From Candidatus Electrothrix rattekaaiensis (GTDB lineage: Bacteria > Desulfobacterota > Desulfobulbia > Desulfobulbales > Desulfobulbaceae): a DNA stretch of 64,000 nucleotides. Made by a program: the position numbers and the translations under genes. The stretch's first letter is position 1, and every line of letters begins with the position of its first letter. Below are positions 1 through 9,433 of this stretch, piece after piece. Below the pieces are notes generated by a model that worked only from the letters and a program-made list of their open reading frames with translations, was not told where the DNA came from and searched no databases. The stretch lies in NCBI GenBank assembly GCA_032595675.1, contig JAVQMD010000003.1, forward strand, positions 186,001-250,000, given 5' to 3'.

Positions 1-2
1 GC

Positions 3-368
3 CTGCTGGTTATCCAGAATATTATCTATTTCTCCTGCGAAACCATCCCCTCCAAGGTGTATGAATATCTCCTGACCGGACGCCCGATCATCGGTCTGGT
101 ATATAATAATGAGGAGCTGGGCAACATGCTCACAGAACATGGTCATCAGGCTGTGCCAGCCGATAATGTTCAGGACATTGCCGAGGCTGTTGAAAAAATT
201 CTGGATGATTTTATACAGGAGGAACAAAACGGAAATCGCCCGGCAATGACCGGAAAAAAATCCGACAGCCTCCCGACCGTTGCGGATGCCGTGCGAAAAC
301 TCATCGCATTGACTAAAGAAACTGAAGGGACTGAAAAGGCTGAGGGGAAGACTGTAACATGTTGCTGA
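3..368 (+). CDS. Glycosyltransferase, C-terminal part (runs off left edge)
   Basis: The frame is open from base 3, so the gene starts outside the window. The visible ~121 residues begin inside a GT-B fold C-terminal domain. A segment reading PSKVYEYLLTGRPIIGLV matches the acceptor/nucleotide-sugar site of GT4-type transferases (usual form K-x-Y-E-Y-x-x-x-G-x-P). The rest is a terminal helix and a charged tail. The stop overlaps the next glycosyltransferase by 10 bp, so the two are translationally coupled, probably in a surface-polysaccharide or LPS operon. The donor and acceptor sugars cannot be told from this fragment. Confidence 0.75.
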   Translation: MLVIQNIIYFSCETIPSKVYEYLLTGRPIIGLVYNNEELGNMLTEHGHQAVPADNVQDIAEAVEKILDDFIQEEQNGNRPAMTGKKSDSLPTVADAVRKLIALTKETEGTEKAEGKTVTCC

Positions 369-1549
369 ACAGTAAACGCATCCTGATTATCAAGCCCAGT
401 TCGTTGGGGGACATCGTGCATACCCTGCCGGTTGCCCATGCCATCAAACGCTGTTTTCCCAACTGCTTTATCGGCTGGATTGTCCAACACGCCTTTGCCC
501 CTTTATTGCAAGCAGATAACAGCATTGACGCTGTCTACCCTATTCAAATCCCTTCTACCAGCGACCCGCAGGCAGGTCGCTGGGCATGGCTCAAGGCCTT
601 CAAGGCAACAGTCGGTACCCTGCATAAAGTACACAGGGAATTTCAGCAGAAGCCGTACGATCTGATCCTTGACCTGCATGCCTCCTTTCGCAGCGGCCTA
701 CTGGGGCGCACTAACCCTGGTGGTCGGCGAGTGGGATTCAGCCAAGCCAAAGAGCTGAATCCCTTTTTTCAAGAGCACCTCATTGATATCCCCAAGACAA
801 CAGAGCATGCTCAGGATAAAAATTTGCTGTTCTGCACCTATCTGGGGATCAAGGTAGCGGATGAGGATTTTCATCTCTGCACTGATGAAGAAGATCGTCA
901 GGTTATACGGCAATTCCTGCAGCCTCTTCTTCGATCCCATACGGTTACTGAGGCTACTGATCCCTCTCCCCTGATTTATGCCAATCCCGCAGCACGCTGG
1001 CAGACAAAATTTTGGCCGATTGAGTATTGGGCCGCTCTCGCCGATAAACTGCATGAGCAAGGTGTACCGTTGGTATTCGGCGGGAGCCCGCAGGACACGG
1101 AGTATATTACCTCCATCGCTCACTTGATGAAGACAGACCAGATCATTGCAGCTGGTCGCCTGACGCTTCCCCAATCAGCTGCTCTGATCCAGCAGGCCTC
1201 CCTCTATATCGGCCTTGATTCCGGGCCGATGCACATAGCAGCCCTAGCACGCACACCGGTGGTTGCTCTTTTTGGCCCTACCCATCCGAGCAGAGTCGGC
1301 CCCTATAATCCGGGAGGAAGCAAGCATCGAATTAAGCATCGAATTATCCGGGCAGAGGGGCTTAACTGCCTGGAATGCAGAAAGCGCAGCTGCTCACATT
1401 GCTCCTGCATGCGCAAGATCTCCCCGGAAATGGTCTACGAAGCAGCGATTTCCCTTTTACACTTAGGTCTCACCCCTAGGAAAGCGAGGAGAGTATCCGA
1501 AGAGCAGCAGAAGCAGAACCGAAAAACAAACTCCCATGACATATCATGA
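359..1549 (+). CDS. Glycosyltransferase family 9 (heptosyltransferase-like)
   Basis: This 396-residue protein has the hallmarks of ADP-heptose:LPS heptosyltransferases. The N-terminus reads ILIIKPSSLGDIVHTLPV, and the C-terminal half has GLDSGPMHIAALARTPVVAL followed by FGPTHPSRVGPY, the family 9 donor-binding region. It would add heptose to the inner core of LPS on the cytoplasmic side of the inner membrane. A Cys-rich stretch near residues 340-352 (CLECRKRSCSHCSC) resembles the Cys-rich tail seen in some family members. Upstream and downstream glycosyltransferases overlap it, indicating one core-oligosaccharide operon. The exact WaaC/WaaF/WaaQ subtype is not assignable by eye. Confidence 0.88.
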   Translation: MLLNSKRILIIKPSSLGDIVHTLPVAHAIKRCFPNCFIGWIVQHAFAPLLQADNSIDAVYPIQIPSTSDPQAGRWAWLKAFKATVGTLHKVHREFQQKPYDLILDLHASFRSGLLGRTNPGGRRVGFSQAKELNPFFQEHLIDIPKTTEHAQDKNLLFCTYLGIKVADEDFHLCTDEEDRQVIRQFLQPLLRSHTVTEATDPSPLIYANPAARWQTKFWPIEYWAALADKLHEQGVPLVFGGSPQDTEYITSIAHLMKTDQIIAAGRLTLPQSAALIQQASLYIGLDSGPMHIAALARTPVVALFGPTHPSRVGPYNPGGSKHRIKHRIIRAEGLNCLECRKRSCSHCSCMRKISPEMVYEAAISLLHLGLTPRKARRVSEEQQKQNRKTNSHDIS

Positions 1550-2336
1550 AATGAAGGTCAGCCTCATTATAACCACCTATAACTGGAAAGACGCCTTAGA
1601 GCTTTCTTTGCTGAGTGGACTAAGCCAAAAAGAAAAACCCGTCGAGATCGTTGTTGCCGATGACGGCTCAAGGCCGGATACAGGAAAAATGATTGCAGCG
1701 ATTGCTGCACACTCACCTATCCCAGTGATCCACTCCTGGCAAGAGGATAATGGATTCAGGCTTTCAGCAAGCCGGAATAAAGCGATAGCAAAGACATCTG
1801 GTGATTACATCGTCCTGATTGACGGCGATATTATTATGGAAGAGCATTTTATTGCCGACCATATCCATTTCGCCCAACCTGGCTGCTTTGCCCAGGGAAC
1901 CAGAGTACTCCTCAAGGAAGGGTTGTCAGAAGAGGTATTGGCCCGAAAAAAAATGCCAGAAACCCTCTGTAAGAAAGGGGTTGAAAACAGAAAAAACTGC
2001 TTACGCTCGGCTTTTCTCTCGCGCTTGATCTCTTTTAAAAATCGGGGAATGAACGGGGTCAGAACCTGCAATTTTGCCTTTTGGCGCGAGGATGCCCTTG
2101 CGGTTAACGGCTTTAATGAAGATTTTATCGGCTGGGGCAGAGAAGACTCAGAATTTACGGCAAGGCTTCTGAATTACGGACTCATGCGCAGAAGTGTTAA
2201 ATTCAACGCCTTGGCTTACCATCTCTATCACTCAAGAAATGACCGCAGCCATTTACTAAAGAATGACCGGCTGCTGGAGGAAACCATTGAACAAAAGAGA
2301 ACATGGTGCGAAAAGGGAGTAAATGCATATCTATAA
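1536..2336 (+). CDS. Glycosyltransferase family 2 (two-part GT2/galactosyltransferase type)
   Basis: The 266-residue protein opens with VSLIITTYNWKDALELSLLS and has VVADDGSRPDT (nucleotide-binding Asp pair) and LIDGDIIME (DxD-type metal site). The C-terminal part, with NFAFWREDALAVNGFNEDF then GWGREDSEFTARL, is the acceptor-side 'GWGxED' module of this GT2 subgroup. A start at 1551 (MKVSLI) is an alternative because it places the first strand at the N-terminus. It overlaps the upstream heptosyltransferase by 14 bp and is the last gene of the operon, ending before a strong terminator. It likely acts on LPS core or another surface glycan. Confidence 0.85.
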   Translation: MTYHEMKVSLIITTYNWKDALELSLLSGLSQKEKPVEIVVADDGSRPDTGKMIAAIAAHSPIPVIHSWQEDNGFRLSASRNKAIAKTSGDYIVLIDGDIIMEEHFIADHIHFAQPGCFAQGTRVLLKEGLSEEVLARKKMPETLCKKGVENRKNCLRSAFLSRLISFKNRGMNGVRTCNFAFWREDALAVNGFNEDFIGWGREDSEFTARLLNYGLMRRSVKFNALAYHLYHSRNDRSHLLKNDRLLEETIEQKRTWCEKGVNAYL

Positions 2337-2416
2337 GCTATAAGCATCCCTCACCTTCTCCTTTTATATCCCCTTCGCTTTTATTTTATCGGCTGCGTTC
2401 GTATAAAACCTCGTAG

Positions 2417-2444
2417 AAAACCACCCCGTCCGGGGGTGGTTTTT
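2417..2444. terminator. Bidirectional intrinsic terminator
   Basis: An inverted repeat AAAACCACCCCG / CGGGGGTGGTTTT with a very short loop lies between two convergent glycosyltransferase genes. It has A-runs on one side and T-runs on the other, so it can terminate both strands. Confidence 0.85.
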
Positions 2445-3246
2445 ATTCTTTTCGTAACAGAGGAGAATCAGGCGGCTGCCAATTTTCTTCCAACTCATGC
2501 AGCTTGGCATATTTGTACCAAGTCCCTTCAAAATTACCGATCGCAATAACAACTCCAGGCCAGCCATCTAAGATGCCCTTTTTCAGGATGTACATGTGAA
2601 AAAAGGACCATAGGCCACGCCCGAAGGCCTTGAGCATCCCACCACGCCGCCCACGCTGTTGCAATTTTTCAGCCCCCAAGGTGGAATATCGGTTTGCCTT
2701 ACGTGCAACCTCTTCCAAATTTTTATAGGGAAACTGCCAGATGGGATGACGGAGATAACCCACCGGTTTGTCGGAACGTATGGCATATTCCTCATGCACC
2801 GGATCATCTGTTTTAAAATGTAAGGCACCTTTTCGAAAAAGCTGGGGCTGACGGTAATCTGGATAGAAGCCTGAATGTTTGATCCAACGCCCCATGAAAT
2901 AATTTCGCCGGGGAATATAATAAGCATCCGCCGGATTGGCTTGAGCAACTGTAGCCAGAATTTCGTCCCGAGCCTCTGGGGTGCAACGTTCATCCGCATC
3001 CAAGGAAAAAATCCAGTCATGTGTGCAGGATGCCATAGCCCGATTCCGCAAATCACCAAAACCACAAAAGGTAATCTGCTCGACCCGAGCACCCATTTCT
3101 GTGGCAATGGCAGCAGTCTCATCTTCACTATATGAATCAGCTAAGATGATTTCATCTGCCCAGAGCACGGAATTAAGAGCGGAACGAATCTTATCAGCCT
3201 CGTTCCACGCAATAATATAGACAGAAATCCTGTTCATCCTGTTCAT
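2443..3246 (-). CDS. Glycosyltransferase family 2, WaaE/KdtX-like
   Basis: The 267-residue protein starts RISVYIIAWNEADKIRSAL, then ADEIILADSYSEDET and DWIFSLDADER (the DxD-like metal site), the pattern of the WaaE/KdtX group of LPS-core beta-1,4-glucosyltransferases. The middle part (HSGFYPDYRQPQLFRKG) is typical of this subfamily. The C-terminus has a hydrophobic amphipathic stretch (GLWSFFHMYILKKGILDGWPG) that may hold it at the inner membrane. The stop lies inside the terminator hairpin. It overlaps the start side of the PilB-like gene's stop by 4 bp, so the two minus-strand genes are probably cotranscribed. Confidence 0.85.
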   Translation of the reverse strand: MNRMNRISVYIIAWNEADKIRSALNSVLWADEIILADSYSEDETAAIATEMGARVEQITFCGFGDLRNRAMASCTHDWIFSLDADERCTPEARDEILATVAQANPADAYYIPRRNYFMGRWIKHSGFYPDYRQPQLFRKGALHFKTDDPVHEEYAIRSDKPVGYLRHPIWQFPYKNLEEVARKANRYSTLGAEKLQQRGRRGGMLKAFGRGLWSFFHMYILKKGILDGWPGVVIAIGNFEGTWYKYAKLHELEENWQPPDSPLLRKE

Positions 3247-5498
3247 CGCATACGCGGGGGAATGGTGGGTTTCTGAGTTCTTTTTCCGCCAGCAAGCTGG
3301 ATAACAATATTATTGGTCTTGCGCAGTCGCTTGGTCATGGTTTTAAAAAGCTTTCTCGCAATCTCAGGGTACTGTTCAATGAGCTCGTTCAGTTTGTCGC
3401 CCGGATATCGTTTTATCTTGCAACGCCCGATGGAGACAACCGAAGCATACCTCGCCTCATTCATGATACAAGCCATTTCCCCAAAATACTCTCCGGGCTC
3501 GGTTATTTCAGCAATTTTCTTCCCCTGCTTGAGCACCCCGACTTTTCCTCGGACAAGTTGATAAAAATTCCTATCATCCTCATTTCCTTCCTGGATGATA
3601 ACATCGCCGTCCTCATATTCTTCAACATCTGGATTGACCAAATAGGCAGGCAGCGTGTCTCCATGTGCTACGGTTCGACGTAACACCTCATCAATACTGG
3701 TCACTCCCTGAAGTGTCTTCTTAATAGCCGCCTGCCTGAGAGGAACCATCCCTGCTTGGACGGCAACCTTACGAAGCTGTTCTTCCGGCACCTCAGCCTG
3801 AATAGCCTGACCTACTTCCTCGGTAACCTCTAACAGTTCAAAAAAACCTACCCGACCCTTATATCCAAGACCATTACAGACAGCACAACCCTTGGCCTCG
3901 TAGAGCTGAAAGCCTTCTGCATCAATCTGTTCCTCAGTATAACCGATATTAAGCAAGTATGGCCGCTCATAGGTGGCAGGCTGCTTACATTTTGCACAGA
4001 GCCTTCGGCCCAAACGCTGCGCCAGAACCATGGTCAGAGATCCCGCCAACAGATACGGCGGAATACCGATATCCACCATACGACCGACAGTTGAGGGAGA
4101 ATCGTTGGTATGAAGGGTGCTGAAAACCAAATGGCCGGTCATAGCGGCCTTCATGGCAATCTCCGCTGTACTGATATCACGGATCTCACCAACCATGATG
4201 ATGTCGGGATCCTGACGAAGAAAGGCCTTAAGCGCAGCAGGAAAGGTCATGCCAACTTCAACGTTGACATTGACCTGATTAATGCCTTTAAAATTGAACT
4301 CCACCGGATCCTCTGCTGTCAGGATTTTGATATCCTCACTGTTCAGGGAATTCAATGCCGAGTAAAGAGTAACTGTCTTCCCGGAACCGGTGGGTCCGGT
4401 AACCAGAAGCAATCCTTGAGGACTAGACAGACATTTTTTCAGGATCTCAAATGTTTCCGGCTCGAAACCGAGTTTAGTCAAATCGACATTAAGGGAACCC
4501 TTATCCAGAATACGAAGAACAGTACCTTCGCCATGAAGCAAAGGCAGGGTAGACACACGGAAATCCACCGCCTTATTGCGCCCTAAACGAATACTGATAC
4601 GTCCATCCTGCGGGATTCGACGCTCGGTAATATTCAAATCAGCCAGAATTTTCAAACGGGCGATCAGAGCGTTTTTAATGGTCAGGGGAAGGTTCATGGA
4701 CTTAAACAGGGAACCGTCTTTGCGGTAGCGGACCTGCATAGTCTTTTCAAAGGGTTCGATATGAATATCGCTGACCCCGTCCTGCACCGCCTTGATCAGG
4801 ATACCGTTCACCAGCTTGATGATCGGCGCGTCATTGGCGGAAAATTGCCCGGCCATGCCTTCATCGTCATCGCTGCTGTCTTCAAATTCAAACTCATCAG
4901 CAACATCGGAAACCAAGGCACCCCAGTCCTCGACCTGTTCGACCTGAACATCCTGATCTTCGTCTTCACTGAAAAAAGACTTATACTCCTCCTCGTCAAT
5001 CTTGTAGTAAGTTTTGTAAGCCTCTATAATATCTTTAGCCGTGGAGACGCAAACATCAAGCCCCTTCTTCACCACATTTTGCAGCTCTTCCACCTCAAGG
5101 ACATCGGTGGGCTCGGCCATAGTGACCTGCAAAGTATCACCAGCAATCCTGAGTGGAAAGGCGAGATACTTCTTCGCTGTCTCATAAGGAACCAGTTGAA
5201 GAGCATCCTGACTCGGCGGCTCCTCAGCAATATTCACCATGGTGTAATTATGCTGCCGACTGAGAAAATTAGGGATCGTATCGGATTCGATGGTTCCGTT
5301 CTCAACCAGAATTTTCCCTAACCTTTCACCGTTCTTCTTGTTAATACCCTTGGCGTTATTGAACTCTGCCGCTGTGATATAGCCCGCCTTTTGCAGCAAT
5401 TCACCAATCTTGAGTTTGCCTGCCCCTGATTGATCCTTAACAGTTCGCTTCAGAGAGGCTTTATGTGCTGCTTTAGGGTCCGTTGTTTTTTTTACCAT
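3243..5498 (-). CDS. PilB/GspE-type secretion ATPase with C-terminal cyclic-nucleotide-binding domain
   Basis: A type IV pilus or type II secretion assembly ATPase. An N-terminal MshEN-like region (residues ~20-165) is followed by the catalytic core: Walker A GPTGSGKTVTLY, an Asp box (ILTAEDPVEF), Walker B-like DPDIIMVGEIRD, a His box (STLHTNDSPST), and a tetracysteine zinc site (CAKC ... CAVC). The last ~120 residues form a cyclic-nucleotide-binding domain, with GDVIIQEGNEDDRNFYQLVRG then PGEYFGEMACI. That is an unusual fusion for this family and suggests that c-di-nucleotide or cNMP sensing controls assembly. The start is placed at the ATG at 5498; an upstream GTG at 5525 is possible. No pilin or platform gene lies nearby. 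Confidence 0.9.
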   Translation of the reverse strand: MVKKTTDPKAAHKASLKRTVKDQSGAGKLKIGELLQKAGYITAAEFNNAKGINKKNGERLGKILVENGTIESDTIPNFLSRQHNYTMVNIAEEPPSQDALQLVPYETAKKYLAFPLRIAGDTLQVTMAEPTDVLEVEELQNVVKKGLDVCVSTAKDIIEAYKTYYKIDEEEYKSFFSEDEDQDVQVEQVEDWGALVSDVADEFEFEDSSDDDEGMAGQFSANDAPIIKLVNGILIKAVQDGVSDIHIEPFEKTMQVRYRKDGSLFKSMNLPLTIKNALIARLKILADLNITERRIPQDGRISIRLGRNKAVDFRVSTLPLLHGEGTVLRILDKGSLNVDLTKLGFEPETFEILKKCLSSPQGLLLVTGPTGSGKTVTLYSALNSLNSEDIKILTAEDPVEFNFKGINQVNVNVEVGMTFPAALKAFLRQDPDIIMVGEIRDISTAEIAMKAAMTGHLVFSTLHTNDSPSTVGRMVDIGIPPYLLAGSLTMVLAQRLGRRLCAKCKQPATYERPYLLNIGYTEEQIDAEGFQLYEAKGCAVCNGLGYKGRVGFFELLEVTEEVGQAIQAEVPEEQLRKVAVQAGMVPLRQAAIKKTLQGVTSIDEVLRRTVAHGDTLPAYLVNPDVEEYEDGDVIIQEGNEDDRNFYQLVRGKVGVLKQGKKIAEITEPGEYFGEMACIMNEARYASVVSIGRCKIKRYPGDKLNELIEQYPEIARKLFKTMTKRLRKTNNIVIQLAGGKRTQKPTIPPRMR

Positions 5499-5972
5499 AA
5501 TATCTCGGGAAAAAATTCCGGTCACAGGAATAAATTACAAAGCTACTTCTTCAGGGATACATCATCATTAATTATTATTATGATGATTAGTGAATAAACT
5601 TCATGAAGGACACCTTGCCATCCCCTGTGACTTTTTTTCATAGGAGGACATATCTTATAATTTCTTTACTGAGGAATAGTCCGTATTTTTTTGTTATGCC
5701 GTGTCAATCGCTCACTTTTTAAGTACTTTTTCAAACTACTATTTTTTACTTTACTACAATTTACTACAAAAAAAAACGAGCCAAAAGTAATTTTCCCTCT
5801 TGCTCTGTTTTTTTCATAAAATTATGATGGATACAAAATGAGTACAGGAGTAGGCTCAGCCCTATGTCTTCAACATACTGAGCTCACCTCCTGCCGCTGC
5901 CACTGTCTGTTACCAGCAGCCACCGGCGAACATCAACAATATAACAACGGTCTCTTTATTCTGCAAGACTGC
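5499..5972. other. Non-coding AT-rich region between two leftward genes
   Basis: The stretch is AT-rich with homopolymers and short repeats such as TTTACTACAA and CATCATTAATTATTATTATGATGATT (an imperfect palindrome near 5560-5590). It should hold the promoter of the PilB-like gene and the terminator of the metallophosphoesterase gene. No supported gene was found. Confidence 0.5.
5776..5814 (-). terminator. Probable terminator of the metallophosphoesterase gene
   Basis: On the minus strand, an imperfect stem (ACAGAGCAAGAG against CTTTTGGCTCGT) is followed by nine T residues. It resembles the better hairpins at 7194-7229 and 9370-9405 in sequence. Confidence 0.5.
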
Positions 5973-7091
5973 TTATCTTCTCACCGGCGCGACATAATTT
6001 CGACTGTGCAACCTGATCAGGGCGATTTCACCGCGCTGCCAGAGGCGCATTCTCGGTCCCCAAGTTCCTGTACCCCGGCAGACAAACAGATTCATATCCT
6101 CAATCGTATATTGACCACCAAGAAAAGGATAGAGGGTGCGGACCAAAGAGTTAAAGGGCCAAATTTGCCCATTATGGGTGTGTCCAGAGAGCATAAGACT
6201 GACTCCGCTAACAGCGGCCTGTTCAACCAACCAGGGTGTATGGGACAGGAGAACGGTTGCCCCGGCAGGTCGATCAGTCAGGGCACGAGTGAGGTTATCC
6301 TGCCCGTTCCCTCCCCGACGACGAGAGGAGGTCAGATCATCAATCCCGGCAAGCACCAACCCATCAGCCAGCTTCGTCCATTCATTACTGAGCAGGCGGA
6401 TACCAGACGCCGCCAGGATTGTTCCGGCATGATCAGGGCGACCCGGACGCACGGTATCATGATTTCCCCGCACTGCAAAGACACCCAGTGGGGCGGAAAG
6501 CTGCCGCAGAACTGGAGGCAGTGCCTCGGAATCACTGCTCCGTTCAAATAGATCACCAACCAGAACGATGCAGTCCGGTTTCAGGGCCTGCACCTGTTGG
6601 ACGCGGGCATTGAGCCAAGCCGCATCCAGCAGCATTTCTCCAATATGCAGATCCGATAACACAGCAATTGTGGTACCGTCCAAATCAGCCGGCAACCCAC
6701 TGACAGCGGTTTCATACTGCTCAACAGCCGGAGGGCGCAGGCCTTGTACATGAGCTATCAGCGTCAGGAAGACTCCGCAGGCCAAAGCAATCATGCGGAT
6801 ACGAAGCACAACTGCCCGGGACAGGAGAAAACCAAAGCCGCTGATCAGATCGGCAATAAGTAAGGGCACGGCAAACAGGAACAGACTGCCCATCCACTGC
6901 ATCCCTGCAACTTCGAGCAGCTCTGCCGCCAGACCGCCCTCCCGCCTGTGGATAATCCGCCCAAGGAGGAAGATCAGCCAGAGCACTATGCTGAAAGCTA
7001 TCAATATCTTTCGACTCCCCTGCCGGAAGAAAGGCAGGGAGACCAACCTCATAAACACATAAAGATGCAGAACGGTTACCAGACAGGTCAA
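5973..7091 (-). CDS. Membrane-anchored metallophosphoesterase (YkuE/YaeI-like)
   Basis: The N-terminal ~125 residues contain about four hydrophobic helices. The rest is a calcineurin-like phosphoesterase with the full set of metal ligands: SDLHIGE, VGDLFE, RGNHD, LSHTP and SGHTHNGQ. The 372-residue length and architecture match the YkuE/YaeI group. Some of these hydrolyse UDP-2,3-diacylglucosamine or other phosphoesters at the membrane, so a lipid-related role is plausible but not shown. The gene appears monocistronic, with a hairpin both upstream and downstream. Confidence 0.87.
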   Translation of the reverse strand: MTCLVTVLHLYVFMRLVSLPFFRQGSRKILIAFSIVLWLIFLLGRIIHRREGGLAAELLEVAGMQWMGSLFLFAVPLLIADLISGFGFLLSRAVVLRIRMIALACGVFLTLIAHVQGLRPPAVEQYETAVSGLPADLDGTTIAVLSDLHIGEMLLDAAWLNARVQQVQALKPDCIVLVGDLFERSSDSEALPPVLRQLSAPLGVFAVRGNHDTVRPGRPDHAGTILAASGIRLLSNEWTKLADGLVLAGIDDLTSSRRRGGNGQDNLTRALTDRPAGATVLLSHTPWLVEQAAVSGVSLMLSGHTHNGQIWPFNSLVRTLYPFLGGQYTIEDMNLFVCRGTGTWGPRMRLWQRGEIALIRLHSRNYVAPVRR

Positions 7092-7193
7092 TACGGTTCC
7101 GAAAAATGAAATAGCACCCTCCTTATCTGTTAAAATATTCTCAGAGACGATACCGGAACTATACCCGCAAAAATATCATCTTACCACAAAACA

Positions 7194-7229
7194 AAACGGG
7201 CCGAAAGAATTCCTCCCTCCGGCTCGTTG
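7194..7229 (-). terminator. Terminator-like hairpin upstream of the GH13 gene
   Basis: AACGGGCCG pairs with CGGCTCGTT (one G-U) around a CCTCCCT-containing loop. On the minus strand it is followed by a T-rich tail (TTTTGTTTTG). It closely resembles the 9370-9405 terminator, but no minus-strand gene ends here. It may stop antisense transcription or be a relic. Confidence 0.4.
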
Positions 7230-7421
7230 CCTGTTCAATATGCAGACAGGAGTGCTTCACAAAGCGTCCCCTGCGGCAGGGCTAGAACACGCCGGAGAAA
7301 ATGGAGAAAAAAAAGGGAGATTGCCGTTTTTTGACGCAAGGGCACGGAAGATCAGTTATGCTGGCGGATGGCGGACAACTGGCCGGGATATCCGGTCTCA
7401 CAACCACAATGGAGGAGAACG

Positions 7422-9293
7422 ATGAATTTGATGCCGCTGGAAAAACTTGGTCCCAGTGAGCTGCCGGGCAGCCGGGTTCAGTTTGGTCTGTATCTGCCTT
7501 GGGTCTCGGCAAAGGACGGCAACCGGCTTTGGCTGAAGGTTATTCATGAGCAAGACCAATTCTTGCAGCATGTTCAGCCGAAGCTCTTCGAGCTTTCCCA
7601 TGCTCCTGACCCGGTGTACAGCGACTACTGGCACAGGGAGATTACCATTGATTCGGCGGACAGGTCGCATCCCTCCTCCGCCTGGGGACAGCCCGGACGC
7701 TATGTGTACCGCTTCATGCTGCAAAACCCTTCAGTACAGCATGAAATTGACTGGATCATTGACCCCTTTGCCCGCGAATTCGGCGTAGGCAAGCTCTCTG
7801 CCTTCACATTGGGATATAAGAAGTATGAGTGGAGCAGCGGCGAAGCAAACTGGAAAACCCCGAAGCTGTCTGATTTGGTGGTTTACGAGATCATGATCTC
7901 CGAGTTCGGCGGTAGTCTTGACGGTGCAATCGAAAAGCTCGGTTATCTTGCTGATCTCGGCATCAACTGCTTAGAGATCATGCCGGTGTCCAATACTTCC
8001 GACACCATTGACTGGGGATTTCTGCCTATCGGTTATTTCGGGGTGGATGAACGTTTCGGCAAACGCCGCAACATGCAGCGGCTTGTTGACGAAGCGCATA
8101 AGCTGGGAATAGCCGTGATCTTTGATACGGTGTACGGCCATACCGGCCCTCTTTTTCCCTATGCGTATGTGTATCAAGAACTGGGATATCATGACAATCC
8201 ATTTATCGGGCCTTTTGCTCAGGATCTTTTCAGTGATCTCGGCAGAAGCACAGATTATAATCGCCAGATCACCTGTGATTTCTTTTATACTGTCAATCAG
8301 CATTGGCTGGACTGTTATCATGTGGACGGCTTCCGCTATGACTGTGTGCCGAATTACGATGACGGCGCGACCGGAGTCGGCTATGCCAATTTAGTGTACA
8401 GTACCTATCAGTTCGTTAAAGACAAAATGAAGCAGGAGGGCGGATACTGGCGGCGTTTTGAGAACGGTCAGGATCTCACCCTGATTCAGTGCGCGGAACA
8501 GCTGCAGCGACCGATGGAGATTGTTGCAACGACTTACAGTAACTGCACCTGGCAGAACGGGACGCTTGATGCTGCGAAACATGTTGCTCAGGGCAATAGA
8601 GATGCCGTTACGGACCTCGGTTTCCGGCTCGGTCTGACAGGCTATCCCGAAACTGCGCAGCACAATGCCGACATCCTGCCAAAAAGTGCATTGCAGTACA
8701 TCGAGAACCATGACCATTCGCGCTTCATCTGCAACTTTAGCTGGATGGATCAGAAGGACCTGCTACGGTCCGGCGACCGCTCCCAATGGTACAAGCTGCA
8801 ACCCTACATCATCGGCCTGCTCACCGCCAAAGGAATTCCCGTGTTATGGGAGGGACAGGAAATCGGGGAGAATTATTTTTTGCCGGACCAAGGGGAGGGG
8901 CGAGTGAAGCTGCTGCGACCGGTGCGCTGGGAGTATTTCTATGACCAGACAGGCAAGGCAATGATCGCTCTTTTCCGCAAGATGCTGGCGTTGCGGAAAA
9001 GCTGCGCTGAATTCAGAGAGGGGGATTATTATTTCCACAACCATTATGAAAACTACCAGTCCAAGGGCGTACTGCTCTTCCACCGCAGGCTCGGCTCCGT
9101 TCTCAGTCTGGTGGTGCTGAATTTCAGCGATCAGGAACAATGGGTTCCGTCTTCTTTTGCGCTGGGCGGCAATTATCAGGAAATGCTGCACGGAGCGGAT
9201 GACCCGGCTCTTCATATCGGGCAGGTGAGTGCCGGAGAGACAAAATGGCTACAAGTGCCCGGCAACTACGGCAGAGTGTGGCGGACTGTCTAA
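7422..9293 (+). CDS. GH13-family alpha-glucan-acting enzyme (branching-enzyme/trehalohydrolase-like layout)
   Basis: A 623-residue alpha-amylase superfamily protein. It has an N-terminal beta-domain (residues ~1-140) of the CBM48/isoamylase-N type. In the (beta/alpha)8 barrel, region II reads VDGFRYD with nucleophile Asp307, region III CAEQ with acid/base Glu359, and region IV ENHDHSRF with Asp431. Region I is atypical (FDTVYGHT instead of DxxxNH). A C-terminal beta-sandwich follows. The ATG at 7422 has a strong Shine-Dalgarno sequence (GGAGGAGAACG); the frame is open further upstream without one. The layout suggests glycogen or trehalose metabolism, but the reaction cannot be fixed from motifs. 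It stands alone, convergent with fhs. Confidence 0.85.
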   Translation: MNLMPLEKLGPSELPGSRVQFGLYLPWVSAKDGNRLWLKVIHEQDQFLQHVQPKLFELSHAPDPVYSDYWHREITIDSADRSHPSSAWGQPGRYVYRFMLQNPSVQHEIDWIIDPFAREFGVGKLSAFTLGYKKYEWSSGEANWKTPKLSDLVVYEIMISEFGGSLDGAIEKLGYLADLGINCLEIMPVSNTSDTIDWGFLPIGYFGVDERFGKRRNMQRLVDEAHKLGIAVIFDTVYGHTGPLFPYAYVYQELGYHDNPFIGPFAQDLFSDLGRSTDYNRQITCDFFYTVNQHWLDCYHVDGFRYDCVPNYDDGATGVGYANLVYSTYQFVKDKMKQEGGYWRRFENGQDLTLIQCAEQLQRPMEIVATTYSNCTWQNGTLDAAKHVAQGNRDAVTDLGFRLGLTGYPETAQHNADILPKSALQYIENHDHSRFICNFSWMDQKDLLRSGDRSQWYKLQPYIIGLLTAKGIPVLWEGQEIGENYFLPDQGEGRVKLLRPVRWEYFYDQTGKAMIALFRKMLALRKSCAEFREGDYYFHNHYENYQSKGVLLFHRRLGSVLSLVVLNFSDQEQWVPSSFALGGNYQEMLHGADDPALHIGQVSAGETKWLQVPGNYGRVWRTV

Positions 9294-9369
9294 GAATTTA
9301 ATACTGCGCTACCTTGTCAAAGCCTACAATGTCCATTCCTATGCTCCTGTTGTTTGCCTGCTCAAAAGA

Positions 9370-9405
9370 AAACGGGCCGAAAGGATTCCTCCTTCCGGCC
9401 CGTTT
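9370..9405. terminator. Bidirectional terminator between GH13 gene and fhs
   Basis: A near-perfect 16-bp stem, AAACGGGCCGAAAGGA against TCCTTCCGGCCCGTTT, with a ~4-nt loop sits between convergent genes. Confidence 0.88.
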
Positions 9406-9433
9406 ATGTACCCGATGACTATGAACGCGCGGT

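Noticed and set aside
5838-6551. Plus-strand open frame opposite the metallophosphoesterase gene
   Set aside because: It is antisense to metal-binding motifs of the metallophosphoesterase and has no own ribosome site or recognisable domain.
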